From the NCBI GenBank assembly GCA_041538025.1, contig JBGOEV010000001.1, positions 1 to 64,000 of the forward strand: 64,000 bases of DNA, written 5' to 3'. A model generated the notes under the pieces. That model was not told the DNA's origin and searched no databases. It was given only the letters and a program-made list of their open reading frames with translations. The stretch is from Thermosaccharophagus gerlachensis. GTDB lineage: Bacteria; Armatimonadota; Fervidibacteria; Fervidibacterales; Thermosaccharophagaceae. Positions 16,220 to 25,508 of the stretch are shown here, one piece after another. Numbering within the stretch: the first letter of the stretch is position 1; every line of letters starts with the position of its first letter. The position numbers and the translations under genes are program-made.

Positions 16220-17968
16220 GTGCCCATAAAACGGCTGGCGGCATTAATTGCGTTTGTATCTTTCATTTGCTTCCCATGTGTTGCGTTGTCTGCGGAGTCT
16301 GAGGAAGACCCACTCATAATGCAGATTGAACTTGAAGATGCCACAGTTGCTGATGCATGTCATATGCTCTTTCAACAAACTGATGCGCAATACTACATCA
16401 CTTTGGAAGCCCGAAACAGGCGTGTTGGCAGGCTCTCACTCTACAAGAAGAGGCTGAGCGAGGCATTAGATTACATTGTTAAGCCTGCGGGTCTGTATTG
16501 GTGGCGTGACAAAAGTGGTGTCTTCATCATCTCGGAAAAACCACCAGTGCAAGAACAGCCAATAACTCCTCAGGAGAGTCAGCCACAAAAGCTGCAACCA
16601 GAGCCAACAGTCCAAGAAGAGCCAGTAAAGCCGTCACAAGTAGCACCACCCGTAGTTGCTCAGGAGAGTGAGCCACCGCCAGTCCTGCCCAGACTCGTGA
16701 CAGGCGAGGAGCTAAGAGAGCGCATACAGCAAGAACAGCAACGCTACACATTTGGTGTGATAAAGCTAAAGTTCCTTGATGCATTCAATGTTGCCCAGAT
16801 GCTCGGTGCAAATGTATCTGTGCTTTCACCGATGGATTCAATTCAGCGTGCTTTAGGCAACCAAATGAATATGGTTCTGCCATATCCACCAGCACCTACA
16901 CTGCAAATGCTTGAACGACTCGGGATAACAAACATGCTTGGTCTTCAAAGACAGCCTATAGGCATGCAAGGTGGAGTTGGTGGATTAGGTGGTTTTGGTG
17001 GGAATGTAACTCGCGGTGATTTGTTGCAGGCAATACCGGGTGCAGCTCCCGGAGCCATCCCGGGTGCAGCCCCAGGAGGGGCACCGGGCGGTGTGTTTGC
17101 CATACCTGGTATCCAGCAAATACTTGTTGTAAGCACTGTTAATGCGCTCATCGTCTATGGCACACCTGAGGCTATTGAACAGCTTCGTCAACTCATTGAC
17201 CTCATTGACATACCGCCAGACCAGATTGAAATTGAATCACAGTTTGTTGCACTACAAAGGAACGCACAGCAAGCTCTCGGAATAAACTGGGCAGTTGGCG
17301 GAGACGAGGTTATGGTTGCTACATCAGGGATGCCAGGTGGAACACAGTTCACAATTGGGTTTGTGCGTGGCAACCTAAGAGCGACTCTTGGTGTTTTGCT
17401 CAGCCGTGGTGAAGGGAAAGTTCTAAGAGCACCAAGAGTTGTTACAACGAACAACCAGCCAGCACAAATAATGTTCACCACAGTCCAGCCAGTCTTTATG
17501 GATACGCTTGTCCTTGATCAGTTTGGTAACCCGATTAGAGTTACTCTCCCTGTGCCTTTAGTCATACCTGTTGGCTTCGTTGTGCTTCCGAGAGTAAATG
17601 CTGATATGAGCGTCTCAATCTTCATTACACCAATCATTTCCGAAGTTACAGGCTATGTAACAAACCCAATTGGTGGCTCAGTGCCAATCTTTACAAGTGC
17701 TTCAACGACAGCATATCTTACAGTTAGGGATGGAGAGAGCTTCGCTATCGGTGGCTTGACGCGTGGCAGCACAAGCACAGCCATAACGGAAGTGCCATTA
17801 CTCGCTCGCTTGCCTATCATAGGCGACCTCTTTAAGGGCACGCAAAAACAGCGCTCGGAAGAGGAAATGATAATTTTCGTCACACCACATGTGATAAGGC
17901 TGTGGCCAGAGTATTCTGAAGAAGCGCTCGGTCTGCGTGTCAGGGGTGGTGCAGCGGGTGGTCCGTAA
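16220..17968 (+). CDS. pilQ: Type IV pilus secretin, PilQ-like
   Basis: Starts at GTG 16220, five bases after AGGAGGTGA; the GTG at 16211 and ATG at 16214 lie within that site. Signal peptide MPIKRLAALIAFVSFICFPC. An STN-like region (~35-95) is followed by a Pro/Gln linker, a Secretin_N region (~170-335, with a Gly/Ala-rich insertion) and a C-terminal secretin barrel (~335-560). The barrel has the signatures VPLLARLPIIGDLFKG and EEMIIFVTPHVI. It forms the outer-membrane gated channel through which the pilus passes. At ~582 residues it lacks the AMIN domains of proteobacterial PilQ. Last gene of the operon. Confidence 0.92.
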   Translation: MPIKRLAALIAFVSFICFPCVALSAESEEDPLIMQIELEDATVADACHMLFQQTDAQYYITLEARNRRVGRLSLYKKRLSEALDYIVKPAGLYWWRDKSGVFIISEKPPVQEQPITPQESQPQKLQPEPTVQEEPVKPSQVAPPVVAQESEPPPVLPRLVTGEELRERIQQEQQRYTFGVIKLKFLDAFNVAQMLGANVSVLSPMDSIQRALGNQMNMVLPYPPAPTLQMLERLGITNMLGLQRQPIGMQGGVGGLGGFGGNVTRGDLLQAIPGAAPGAIPGAAPGGAPGGVFAIPGIQQILVVSTVNALIVYGTPEAIEQLRQLIDLIDIPPDQIEIESQFVALQRNAQQALGINWAVGGDEVMVATSGMPGGTQFTIGFVRGNLRATLGVLLSRGEGKVLRAPRVVTTNNQPAQIMFTTVQPVFMDTLVLDQFGNPIRVTLPVPLVIPVGFVVLPRVNADMSVSIFITPIISEVTGYVTNPIGGSVPIFTSASTTAYLTVRDGESFAIGGLTRGSTSTAITEVPLLARLPIIGDLFKGTQKQRSEEEMIIFVTPHVIRLWPEYSEEALGLRVRGGAAGGP

Positions 17969-17969
17969 T

Positions 17970-18011
17970 GGCTAAGCATGTTAGCCCCTTAATGGCGTCA
18001 GATTATGACGC
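17970..18011 (+). terminator. Two adjacent stem-loops after the secretin gene
   Basis: GGCTAA-GCATG-TTAGCC (17970-17986) and GCGTCA-GATTA-TGACGC (17995-18011) are perfect 6-bp hairpins two bases past the secretin stop. A further TGACGC followed by TTTT lies at ~18022, offering an alternative longer pairing. This could be a terminator or processing signal that separates the pil operon from aroC. The T tracts are short. Confidence 0.45.
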
Positions 18012-18062
18012 TAAACATCACTGACGCTTTTCACATTGCTCCTCTCATAGGTGGTGTAAGTA

Positions 18063-19283
18063 ATGCCCTTTCGTTTCTTTACGGCTGGGGAGTCACATGG
18101 CAAGTGCCTCATAGCTGTCGTTGATGGCATCCCATCAGGGCTTAGGATATCATGTGAGGACATTAATCGTGAGTTACGCCGACGCCAAGTTGGTTATGGA
18201 CGCAGCGAACGAATGAGAATTGAAAGTGATGAAGTTGAGTTGCTTTCCGGGGTCCGCCATGGCAAGACGCTTGGAAGCCCAATAGCAATGCGCATAGTTA
18301 ACAAGGACTACGAAAACTGGAAGCTCGTCATGCAACCAGAACCACTTGAAGAACAATTTGACGATGCAACTTTAAGGCGCTTTTTTGTTCCTCGTCCTGG
18401 GCATGCTGACCTTGCTGGTGCTATCAAATATGCTCACTTGGATGACTTGCGTAATGTGCTTGAGCGGGCGAGCGCAAGGGAAACCGCTGCAAGAGTTGCT
18501 GTTGGAGCAGTTGCAAAGAGGTTGTGCGAGGAAGTTAACATAAGGATATTCAGCCACGTTGTCTCCATTGGGGATGTGAGCGCAAAGGCATATGAAGAGT
18601 TGACGAACGAAGAAGTCCAAAGGCTCGCTGAATGTTCACAGCTGCGGTGCGCCGATAAGGATGCCGAAGCACGCATGATGGCTCTCATTGATGAGGCTAT
18701 GAGGAAAGGCGATAGCGTTGGAGGCGTCTTTGAAGTCGTAGCTGTTGGAGTCCCAATAGGACTTGGAAGCTATTCGCAATGGGATAAGAGGCTTGATGCA
18801 AGGCTGGCATACGCATTCATGAGCATACACGGTGTTAAAGGCGTTGAGGTGGGACTTGGCTTTGAAGCAGCAAGGAAGTTTGGCTCACAGGTGCATGATG
18901 AGTTCCTTGAGCCAACTATTGACAGTGATGGCAATGTGATCTTCCCACGCAGAACAAACAACGCAGGTGGCATTGAGGGCGGGATCAGCAATGGCATGCC
19001 CATAGTGGTGCGCGCTGCTATGAAACCTATTTCAACTCTGAGGAAGCCGTTGCGCTCCTTTGATCTAAACACGCTAAAGCCAGCAGAAGCACATTTTGAG
19101 CGAGCCGATGTTTGTGCTGTTCCAGCTGCAGCAGTTGTAGCTGAAGCTATGATGGCCATAGTGATTGCTGATGCATTGCTTGAGAAGTTTGGCGGAGATA
19201 GCATTGATGAGCTGAAGCGGAATCTTAAAGCTTATCAAGATTGGCTTTGCTCCGAGTTCAAAAGGCGAGGCACAATAAGTTAG
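18063..19283 (+). CDS. aroC: Chorismate synthase
   Basis: Converts 5-enolpyruvylshikimate-3-phosphate to chorismate using reduced FMN, the last step of the shikimate pathway, in the cytoplasm. Signatures seen are FRFFTAGESHGKCL (N-terminal motif 1), HADLAGAIKYAHLDDLRNVL in the centre, and the NNAGGIEGGISNG plus PISTLRKPL region. Length 406 is normal. GGTGGTG precedes the ATG. It is followed after 35 bp by an unrelated secreted protein. trpF at 28.4-29.1 kb uses downstream tryptophan intermediates but is not linked. Confidence 0.96.
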   Translation: MPFRFFTAGESHGKCLIAVVDGIPSGLRISCEDINRELRRRQVGYGRSERMRIESDEVELLSGVRHGKTLGSPIAMRIVNKDYENWKLVMQPEPLEEQFDDATLRRFFVPRPGHADLAGAIKYAHLDDLRNVLERASARETAARVAVGAVAKRLCEEVNIRIFSHVVSIGDVSAKAYEELTNEEVQRLAECSQLRCADKDAEARMMALIDEAMRKGDSVGGVFEVVAVGVPIGLGSYSQWDKRLDARLAYAFMSIHGVKGVEVGLGFEAARKFGSQVHDEFLEPTIDSDGNVIFPRRTNNAGGIEGGISNGMPIVVRAAMKPISTLRKPLRSFDLNTLKPAEAHFERADVCAVPAAAVVAEAMMAIVIADALLEKFGGDSIDELKRNLKAYQDWLCSEFKRRGTIS

Positions 19284-19318
19284 GAAGGGGAATCAAAAGG
19301 TTAAGGAGGGTGAGGGAG

Positions 19319-22300
19319 ATGAAAGTGAGGTTGGTGGCTGTTTCTTTTGTGCTGAGCTGTTTAGTGGGATATGTTGCCTTAGCAGCGCCACAGGCAAAAG
19401 CAGTCCTGTTTTCGCTCCCACAAGTTGGCGCTAAAGCCATTTGGGAGGCAGAGCAAGCAGTTAAAGTCACGCCTAAAGATTGGGAAGTCAGAAAAGAGGC
19501 GAGGGCAAGCGGTGGTGCGTATGTTCGTCCGTTGCGCTTTGGGGAAGACGTCATGCTTGAATTCCCTGTAAGCGTCCCTAATGAGACATCGATCATGGTT
19601 TATCCACTTTGGTGGAAGCATGGCGAACGGTTGCCTGCCAGACGCTTCCCATTCCCGCTTGAGGCGAGACCTGGTCCAGATGTGGTAGTGGCAGCGGAGA
19701 AGAATTTGGTGCTTTTCACAGCACCAGCGAGTGGGCGAATTGGCATTTTTGACACCCTCGCTAAACGCTCAATTGGAGCGATTAATGTTGGCGGTTACAT
19801 CTCTGATCTTGTAAGTGATTTGAAGTCGGGCAAATTCTATGCTTCAGATGCGCTTAATGATAGGGTGGTCATTGGTAGCTTGCGCGAATTAAGGGTTGTT
19901 GGGGAGATAAAAACTCCGCAGGCACCATGGGCGTTGGATTTTTCCGATGGCATCCTCTACTGCGTTGCGAGGGAAGGCAGGAGCATCATCGCAGTTGACT
20001 CCAGAAACGACAGAGTTGTGGCTGAGAGGAAATTGGATTGGTCACCAATGGGTGTTGATGCAAGTAGAAAGGAGGAAGTGTTTGTCTGGTTCAAGTCATT
20101 TGCAATTAACCTTGCAAACATGTCACAAGTTGAGCCCCATTTTGATGTGGACTTACTATCCAGACGAGAATTCATTGAGGTTGGAAGACCAGGAACAGTT
20201 GGCGCAAGGCGCTATTCAAGGAAGCCGGGGGTAATCATCATTGAAGCGTGGACAGACAAGGGCTATGAGCGAAAGGAGATTGATGTTAAGCAGGTGACAG
20301 GCGCTCAAAGCATCGTTAAAGAAGTTACACCACCACTTGTGAATACATCTGGTCCCGATGTCATGTGCTTGGTTGGCAATAGACTCTTCTTCACATCACC
20401 TGTGACTGGTAAAGTTGGAGTTGTGGACGTAACGAAAGGTATATTGGAAGGAGCTGTTGACATCGGTGGTTATGTTTCCGACATCCTTGCGGATGCGCCG
20501 AGGAACAGGGTCTTCGTAGCCGATGCAACTAATAACAGGGTCGTTGCGATAGACGCAAAGGATTTGAAAGTTGTCACCTCACTCAATGTTGATAGGATGC
20601 CGATTATGCTTGAGGCTTTCATACCGCCGGGGTTCCTGCGCGGTTGTCCATTACTGTTATTCGTGGCATGTCATGAGGGTGAATCGGTGGTAACGGTTGA
20701 CTTACCCTCACTTGGAATTCAATCCGTCATTAAAACGCCATTCAAGCCATATCACCTGAGGGTAGTTAATCCACCTGATCCAGGTTGGTGGCCACTAATA
20801 CCGGTTGATAGGATACCATTGGTGGCGCTCCGTGCAAGCCTTTTTATCACACCAGCGCCAATCGCACTTAGCAAAGATGGGCTGAAATATCTACGCACAT
20901 TAGTGCCAGCACCTTGGTATAGGCGTAGTAGGGTGAGCTTGACTCAGGAAGTGGTTAAAGATGTTGAGAGGGTTATCATGGTTGAAAATAATCACACGGT
21001 GCGCATTTCCCTGCGGGATGCGCAAGGTAGATGGCTCAGCAATGAATGGTTTGATGTGAGTGACATCACAGATGTTCAGCTTATGCCAGATGATTTGCCA
21101 GTGACTGCGCGGGATAAGCCTGGCACAATCACGATAGCACTTGATGATGGTAGCGAGTTTAATTGGCAAAGGGGTATATGGCAGACACCAACGCAGGGCA
21201 TATTCCTCGTCAACGATACAGACGAGTTCTGGGCATGGAACGCACCCAAGTTTAGGCTCTCACCCGGAAGGCATGTCATAAGGGTTAGAGCATACAGCAA
21301 ATATGCATATATTGATGGCTTGCAAGTCAGAAGGACACTCCATGGTATAGTGCGGATGAATGTTTATGGTCATAGTGAACTCCCTATTGAGCAACGCCGT
21401 TATCAATCCGTCTTTTACGCCGATGAACCAGTTGAGTTGCACATTGAATTGACTAACCTGACGAGGCGCACGCAAAGGCTCAATTTGAATTTCACGATAT
21501 CTGACTACATGGATAGAGAAGTTGTTTCGGGTAATCGTTTCGTTGAGCTTGAGCCGAATGGGAAGAAAGTTGAAGTGATACGCCCTGCGCTGAAGCAGAC
21601 GGGGATATTCTCACTCTTTGTGCGTGTCAGCTCAAGCGATGGGGATTTGTTTGAAAGGCATTATTTTATGCGTCTTCCGCAGTTAACTCGCCCAAGGATG
21701 CTACTACGGAAAGAACATATCCCAGAGGTTGAAAAACGGATGCAAGGTTACGCGAGGTTGTTTGAGCGCTATTTCCAATGGCTGAGAAGACAATGCGATA
21801 GGGAGGGCTTCCTACCAGCTGGTGTAACGAAAGCCACCTTTGTCCCGAAGTTAGTGGACGGGAAGGGCGGATGGCGTAGGTATGATCTTGGTTGGCGAAT
21901 GGTTGCAACTGGCTTTGCTACCTTGTTTGCGCGAGAACCCGAGTTGCGTTCGTTCTTCATGGAGCGAGTTTCTGAGTTGCTTAAGGATGGGCAAGCTGAC
22001 ACATATTGCACATTCCACCATCATGGTCCCTTCTTCCCCGGAGCAGTTGCAATTCTTTTTGACTTTGCTGTCGCATCGATGGGTGATACGCCAGAAGTGC
22101 AACGCATACGTGAATTCTTTAGGGGCTATATAGGCAACATGGATGTTTTCCCTTGGACACTCGCTGCGCTTGATGAACCAATCTCCATCCGTGAGAGAGC
22201 TATCTTGTGGCACATAATGAGTTGGTTGGTCAATGTTGAAAGATACTTTAGCACACATGCTGGCACTCGTGGTGGCACAAGGTGGCTCAACCCAAGGACT

Positions 22301-23890
22301 GGCTGCCATTGCCCATATGCAGCTTTTGCATATCCTTTCCTTTACCTGCGCCACTTCCTTGATGAACCGCAGTTTCATGAGCGAATAATAGTGAAAGGAT
22401 TAATCACATATTGCGAACTCATCCATCCGAGGATGGATAACCGTAAGATGTTAGGTCCTGTGAACCCGTTAGGTGAACCGATACGCCAGATAGACAATTC
22501 CATCTCAAGGCATCCTCTTGGGGCTTTCAAGTATGATTGGAGTAAACTGATTGAGAGGCTCATGGCAGAAGATACAACCGATGAAGAAGTTGACAAGCTA
22601 CTCTACTTCGCTGAAGAGGCAGCGAGCAATCGTCCGATGGCTTTCGTTGTGCCAATTCAATTGGCTCTCGGTTGGTATGATCCTAAGACACCTGCAGTGA
22701 AGTTTGAGGAACTCCCACCAACAGTTCTTTTTGATGGTGAGGGTGAAGTTGTCATGCGTTCAGATTGGTCAAAAGACCTGACTGAGGTTTGGTTTGCGTG
22801 CGGTGTCAGAGACCATGTCTATCGCCATCAACCAACGCACCTGCAGATAGCTAAAGCAGGGGAGTTCCTCTTAGGGACACTCTCAAGCTATGGTGACGAC
22901 GGCAATCCAAATCCGGGCAAGTCGTGGGGGAATGTCGTTGTCATTGAACCGTCAGATTGGCTTGAGAGGTGGGGAAATAATATCTCGCATCCGAGGGCTG
23001 AAGAGTTCCCGATAATAATGCGCTTTTCTGATGCCACATTCCGCTATATCGCAAGAGATAGGATTTTAGTTGGCTACGCGCCAGCTGAAGGTGGATATGG
23101 TGGTGGGCTTGACTTTCACGGTCATACTGAATCCGTCTACCTGCGTGAGGGTGAGATTTTGGCTTATGAGACACACCCGGAATTTGATTATGTTTGTGGT
23201 GACGCAACTAACTCATGGCTCCCAAGTCAAGCTGAAGAAGTTTATAGGCAGGTTGTTTTCATCCGCCCAAATGTGGTCATAGTCTACGACCGCGTGAAGC
23301 TTGGGGATGAGGCAAAGAGAGCTTTCTGGGTCGCTGCAGTTGGTGAGAAAGTTGAACTGCAAGAAGGCTTATTCAAAGTCCGTCAAGGTAATTCAGCAAT
23401 GAACGCTTACGTGCTCATGCCAACTAAATCACAGTTTCAAGTTTATGACCTTTCACAGCCAAGCAAATATACTACACCACCACCATTCACAATCAATTGG
23501 CGCTTGGCTGACAAAGTGACAGCTCATCAGAAAGTGATTGAGATTCATCCCGAAGGCGTAGGCAAGCAAGTTGAGTTCCTCATACTGATGAGCGTCGGTG
23601 TCGGCAGTGCTGAAGAAATATCACCGAAGCTTTCCGTCAGCTCAGCGGAGTGTGCCGTTGAATTCGCCTACAATGGCAAGAAGTATTGCGTGAGCTTCGC
23701 AAGGGACGGAGTCCCAGCAGGCAAGCTAACAATAACCAATGGGAAGCAAGTTACCAAGCACAGGTTTGTTCAGTCAATTGATGATAGTTATCGCCACTGG
23801 AGGACCGATAAGAGGTTTAAGATGTGGATGACTGACAAGCGGTTTGAATTCATAATCCCCGAGAGGGATAGGAAAGCATTCGCTAAGTAA
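19319..23890 (+). CDS. Giant secreted beta-propeller / heparinase II/III-like protein
   Basis: Starts at ATG 19319 after AAGGAGGGTGAGGG, followed at once by a signal peptide ending near ALAAPQA; upstream in-frame codons overlap aroC and are disfavoured. The protein has 1523 residues. Two YVTN-type propeller stretches (~115-270 and ~350-500) are similar to each other (both have GGY(I/V)SD(L/I) and Asn-Asp/Asn-Arg-Val blades). Beta-sandwich and CBM-like regions follow (~520-790), then an alpha-helical toroid (~810-1120) and a Heparinase II/III-like beta domain (~1140-1450, VVMRSDWSKDLTEVWFACG...HQPTHLQIAKAGEFLLG). It is probably a secreted polysaccharide lyase or uronic-acid polymer binding protein. 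Catalytic residues cannot be assigned with certainty. Confidence 0.72.
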   Translation: MKVRLVAVSFVLSCLVGYVALAAPQAKAVLFSLPQVGAKAIWEAEQAVKVTPKDWEVRKEARASGGAYVRPLRFGEDVMLEFPVSVPNETSIMVYPLWWKHGERLPARRFPFPLEARPGPDVVVAAEKNLVLFTAPASGRIGIFDTLAKRSIGAINVGGYISDLVSDLKSGKFYASDALNDRVVIGSLRELRVVGEIKTPQAPWALDFSDGILYCVAREGRSIIAVDSRNDRVVAERKLDWSPMGVDASRKEEVFVWFKSFAINLANMSQVEPHFDVDLLSRREFIEVGRPGTVGARRYSRKPGVIIIEAWTDKGYERKEIDVKQVTGAQSIVKEVTPPLVNTSGPDVMCLVGNRLFFTSPVTGKVGVVDVTKGILEGAVDIGGYVSDILADAPRNRVFVADATNNRVVAIDAKDLKVVTSLNVDRMPIMLEAFIPPGFLRGCPLLLFVACHEGESVVTVDLPSLGIQSVIKTPFKPYHLRVVNPPDPGWWPLIPVDRIPLVALRASLFITPAPIALSKDGLKYLRTLVPAPWYRRSRVSLTQEVVKDVERVIMVENNHTVRISLRDAQGRWLSNEWFDVSDITDVQLMPDDLPVTARDKPGTITIALDDGSEFNWQRGIWQTPTQGIFLVNDTDEFWAWNAPKFRLSPGRHVIRVRAYSKYAYIDGLQVRRTLHGIVRMNVYGHSELPIEQRRYQSVFYADEPVELHIELTNLTRRTQRLNLNFTISDYMDREVVSGNRFVELEPNGKKVEVIRPALKQTGIFSLFVRVSSSDGDLFERHYFMRLPQLTRPRMLLRKEHIPEVEKRMQGYARLFERYFQWLRRQCDREGFLPAGVTKATFVPKLVDGKGGWRRYDLGWRMVATGFATLFAREPELRSFFMERVSELLKDGQADTYCTFHHHGPFFPGAVAILFDFAVASMGDTPEVQRIREFFRGYIGNMDVFPWTLAALDEPISIRERAILWHIMSWLVNVERYFSTHAGTRGGTRWLNPRTGCHCPYAAFAYPFLYLRHFLDEPQFHERIIVKGLITYCELIHPRMDNRKMLGPVNPLGEPIRQIDNSISRHPLGAFKYDWSKLIERLMAEDTTDEEVDKLLYFAEEAASNRPMAFVVPIQLALGWYDPKTPAVKFEELPPTVLFDGEGEVVMRSDWSKDLTEVWFACGVRDHVYRHQPTHLQIAKAGEFLLGTLSSYGDDGNPNPGKSWGNVVVIEPSDWLERWGNNISHPRAEEFPIIMRFSDATFRYIARDRILVGYAPAEGGYGGGLDFHGHTESVYLREGEILAYETHPEFDYVCGDATNSWLPSQAEEVYRQVVFIRPNVVIVYDRVKLGDEAKRAFWVAAVGEKVELQEGLFKVRQGNSAMNAYVLMPTKSQFQVYDLSQPSKYTTPPPFTINWRLADKVTAHQKVIEIHPEGVGKQVEFLILMSVGVGSAEEISPKLSVSSAECAVEFAYNGKKYCVSFARDGVPAGKLTITNGKQVTKHRFVQSIDDSYRHWRTDKRFKMWMTDKRFEFIIPERDRKAFAK

Positions 23891-23927
23891 AAGGCGAGTC
23901 AAGACCATTCTACCACGAGACAGCGAG

Positions 23928-25508
23928 ATGTGTGTTGAGGTGGATAAGCTTATCCGTCATGTTGAAGACGAAAGTGAGCGATATTACTTCCACTATGGTG
24001 AAGGCTTCCTTTGGGAGAAGTTACCAGTTGGGACGAGGGTCATTTATCCACCGCCTACGCTTCCCCCGATCAAAGATGTAGATGAAGCGATAGAACATGC
24101 GCTTGAGCATCCATATGGTAGTGAACCGCTGTCGGCGCTCTTAAGGCGTGGCATGAAAGTCACAATAGCATTTGATGACATATCGCTTTCCTTACCCCCT
24201 ATGCAACCACCAGATGTAAGGCAGCTTGTGCTCGAGAAGGTTTTGAACAAGCTATATGAGAAAGGTGTTGAGGACATACACATCATCGGTGCAATAGGTT
24301 TGCATAGGCGGATGACACCGTCAGAGATAAAGCACATCGTTGGAAAAAGGGTCTTCGAGGCTTTCTACCCAGAGCGCCTTTACAATCACGATGCCGAAGA
24401 TAAGGAAAACATAGTTTGGCTCGGGAAAACGGAGATGGGTGAAGATGTTGAGGTCAACAGGAGAGCAGTTGAATGTGATTTGCTCATCTATGTTAACCTG
24501 AACTTGACACCTATGGATGGCGGGCATAAGAGCATACCAACTGGCTTGGGAACATATCGCAGCATAAGGCATCATCACAACCCCGATGTGCTCCTCAAGA
24601 CATCTCTCATGGATACAAGGCAATCGGAGATGCACCGCTCACTTGAACGCATTGATAAGCTGATACATGAGCATGTGCGAGTTTTCCACATTGAGACGAC
24701 AATCAATAACGCTACCTTCCCATGGTATCTGCTTTATCTGCAGAAGGCAGAGCATGAACATACGGTTTGGGACAGACTAAACTTTCACATAAGCCGAAAC
24801 GCTCTCAAGGTTATGCCGATATCTTTACGCAGAGCAATCTTCCATGCGACAAGAGCACCGTATAAGATGACAAGCATTCAAGCAGGCGATGTTGAGGAAG
24901 TGCACAAGCACACGATTGAGAACTTGCGCAAACAACAAGTTGTGCCAGTTGATGGTCAATGTGACATCCTCCTCGCTGGCATGCCATACCTTGGACCTTA
25001 CAATGTCAACTCGATCCTGAACCCGATATTGGTTAATGCCCTTGGTCCGGGGTATATCTTTCACCTCTTCCTCAACAAACCGCTCGTTCGCGAGGGTGGT
25101 GTGCTAATTTTCACGTATCCGCTTCATGAGGACTTTCATCCAGTGCATCAAGTGCCTCACAAAGACTTTTACGAGCTTGTTCTGAAACGCACAAGGGACA
25201 TGAAAGAAATCGTCGCACGTGAGGAGGAGTTTGCGACAAACCCAAAGTATATTGAGCTTTACCGCCACTCTTACTCATTCCATGGTGCACATGCCCCGTT
25301 TGATTGGTATTGGGGTTATAGGGCGCAGTGTTACCTCAGCAAGATAATCGTGGTCAAGCCTAAAGTGAAACATGTGGCACATGTGCTCGGATATGAAACG
25401 GCGGACAGCCTTAGCGAAGCAATTGAGATGGCAAAGGATGTAGTTGGTTCAAACCCAAGCATAACATACTTTCACATGCCCCCTATCTTCCTCTGTGAGG
25501 TGAAGTGA
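23928..25508 (+). CDS. LarA-like (DUF2088) nickel-pincer racemase/epimerase family protein
   Basis: The segment LHRRMTPSEIKHIVG...YNHDAEDKENIVWLG and GHKSIPTG closely follow lactate racemase LarA. The Lys that carries the pincer cofactor is kept (GGHKS), as are the LHR His and a His in HHHNP at the Ni-ligand position. The region equivalent to the second catalytic His of LarA reads NLNLTPM and lacks His. At 526 residues it is ~100 longer than LarA. LarA homologues racemise or epimerise 2-hydroxy acids. Between two heparinase-like genes, a sugar-acid substrate is a reasonable guess. The cofactor genes larB/C/E are not in the window. The downstream gene's GTG directly follows its stop. Confidence 0.75.
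   Translation: MCVEVDKLIRHVEDESERYYFHYGEGFLWEKLPVGTRVIYPPPTLPPIKDVDEAIEHALEHPYGSEPLSALLRRGMKVTIAFDDISLSLPPMQPPDVRQLVLEKVLNKLYEKGVEDIHIIGAIGLHRRMTPSEIKHIVGKRVFEAFYPERLYNHDAEDKENIVWLGKTEMGEDVEVNRRAVECDLLIYVNLNLTPMDGGHKSIPTGLGTYRSIRHHHNPDVLLKTSLMDTRQSEMHRSLERIDKLIHEHVRVFHIETTINNATFPWYLLYLQKAEHEHTVWDRLNFHISRNALKVMPISLRRAIFHATRAPYKMTSIQAGDVEEVHKHTIENLRKQQVVPVDGQCDILLAGMPYLGPYNVNSILNPILVNALGPGYIFHLFLNKPLVREGGVLIFTYPLHEDFHPVHQVPHKDFYELVLKRTRDMKEIVAREEEFATNPKYIELYRHSYSFHGAHAPFDWYWGYRAQCYLSKIIVVKPKVKHVAHVLGYETADSLSEAIEMAKDVVGSNPSITYFHMPPIFLCEVK

Noticed and set aside
15450..16244. Minus-strand ORF of 264 codons, Ser/Thr/Lys/Pro-rich
   Set aside because: Antisense of the glycine repeat of the STN protein; its composition is a mirror of the GGN repeat, with no ribosome site or family.
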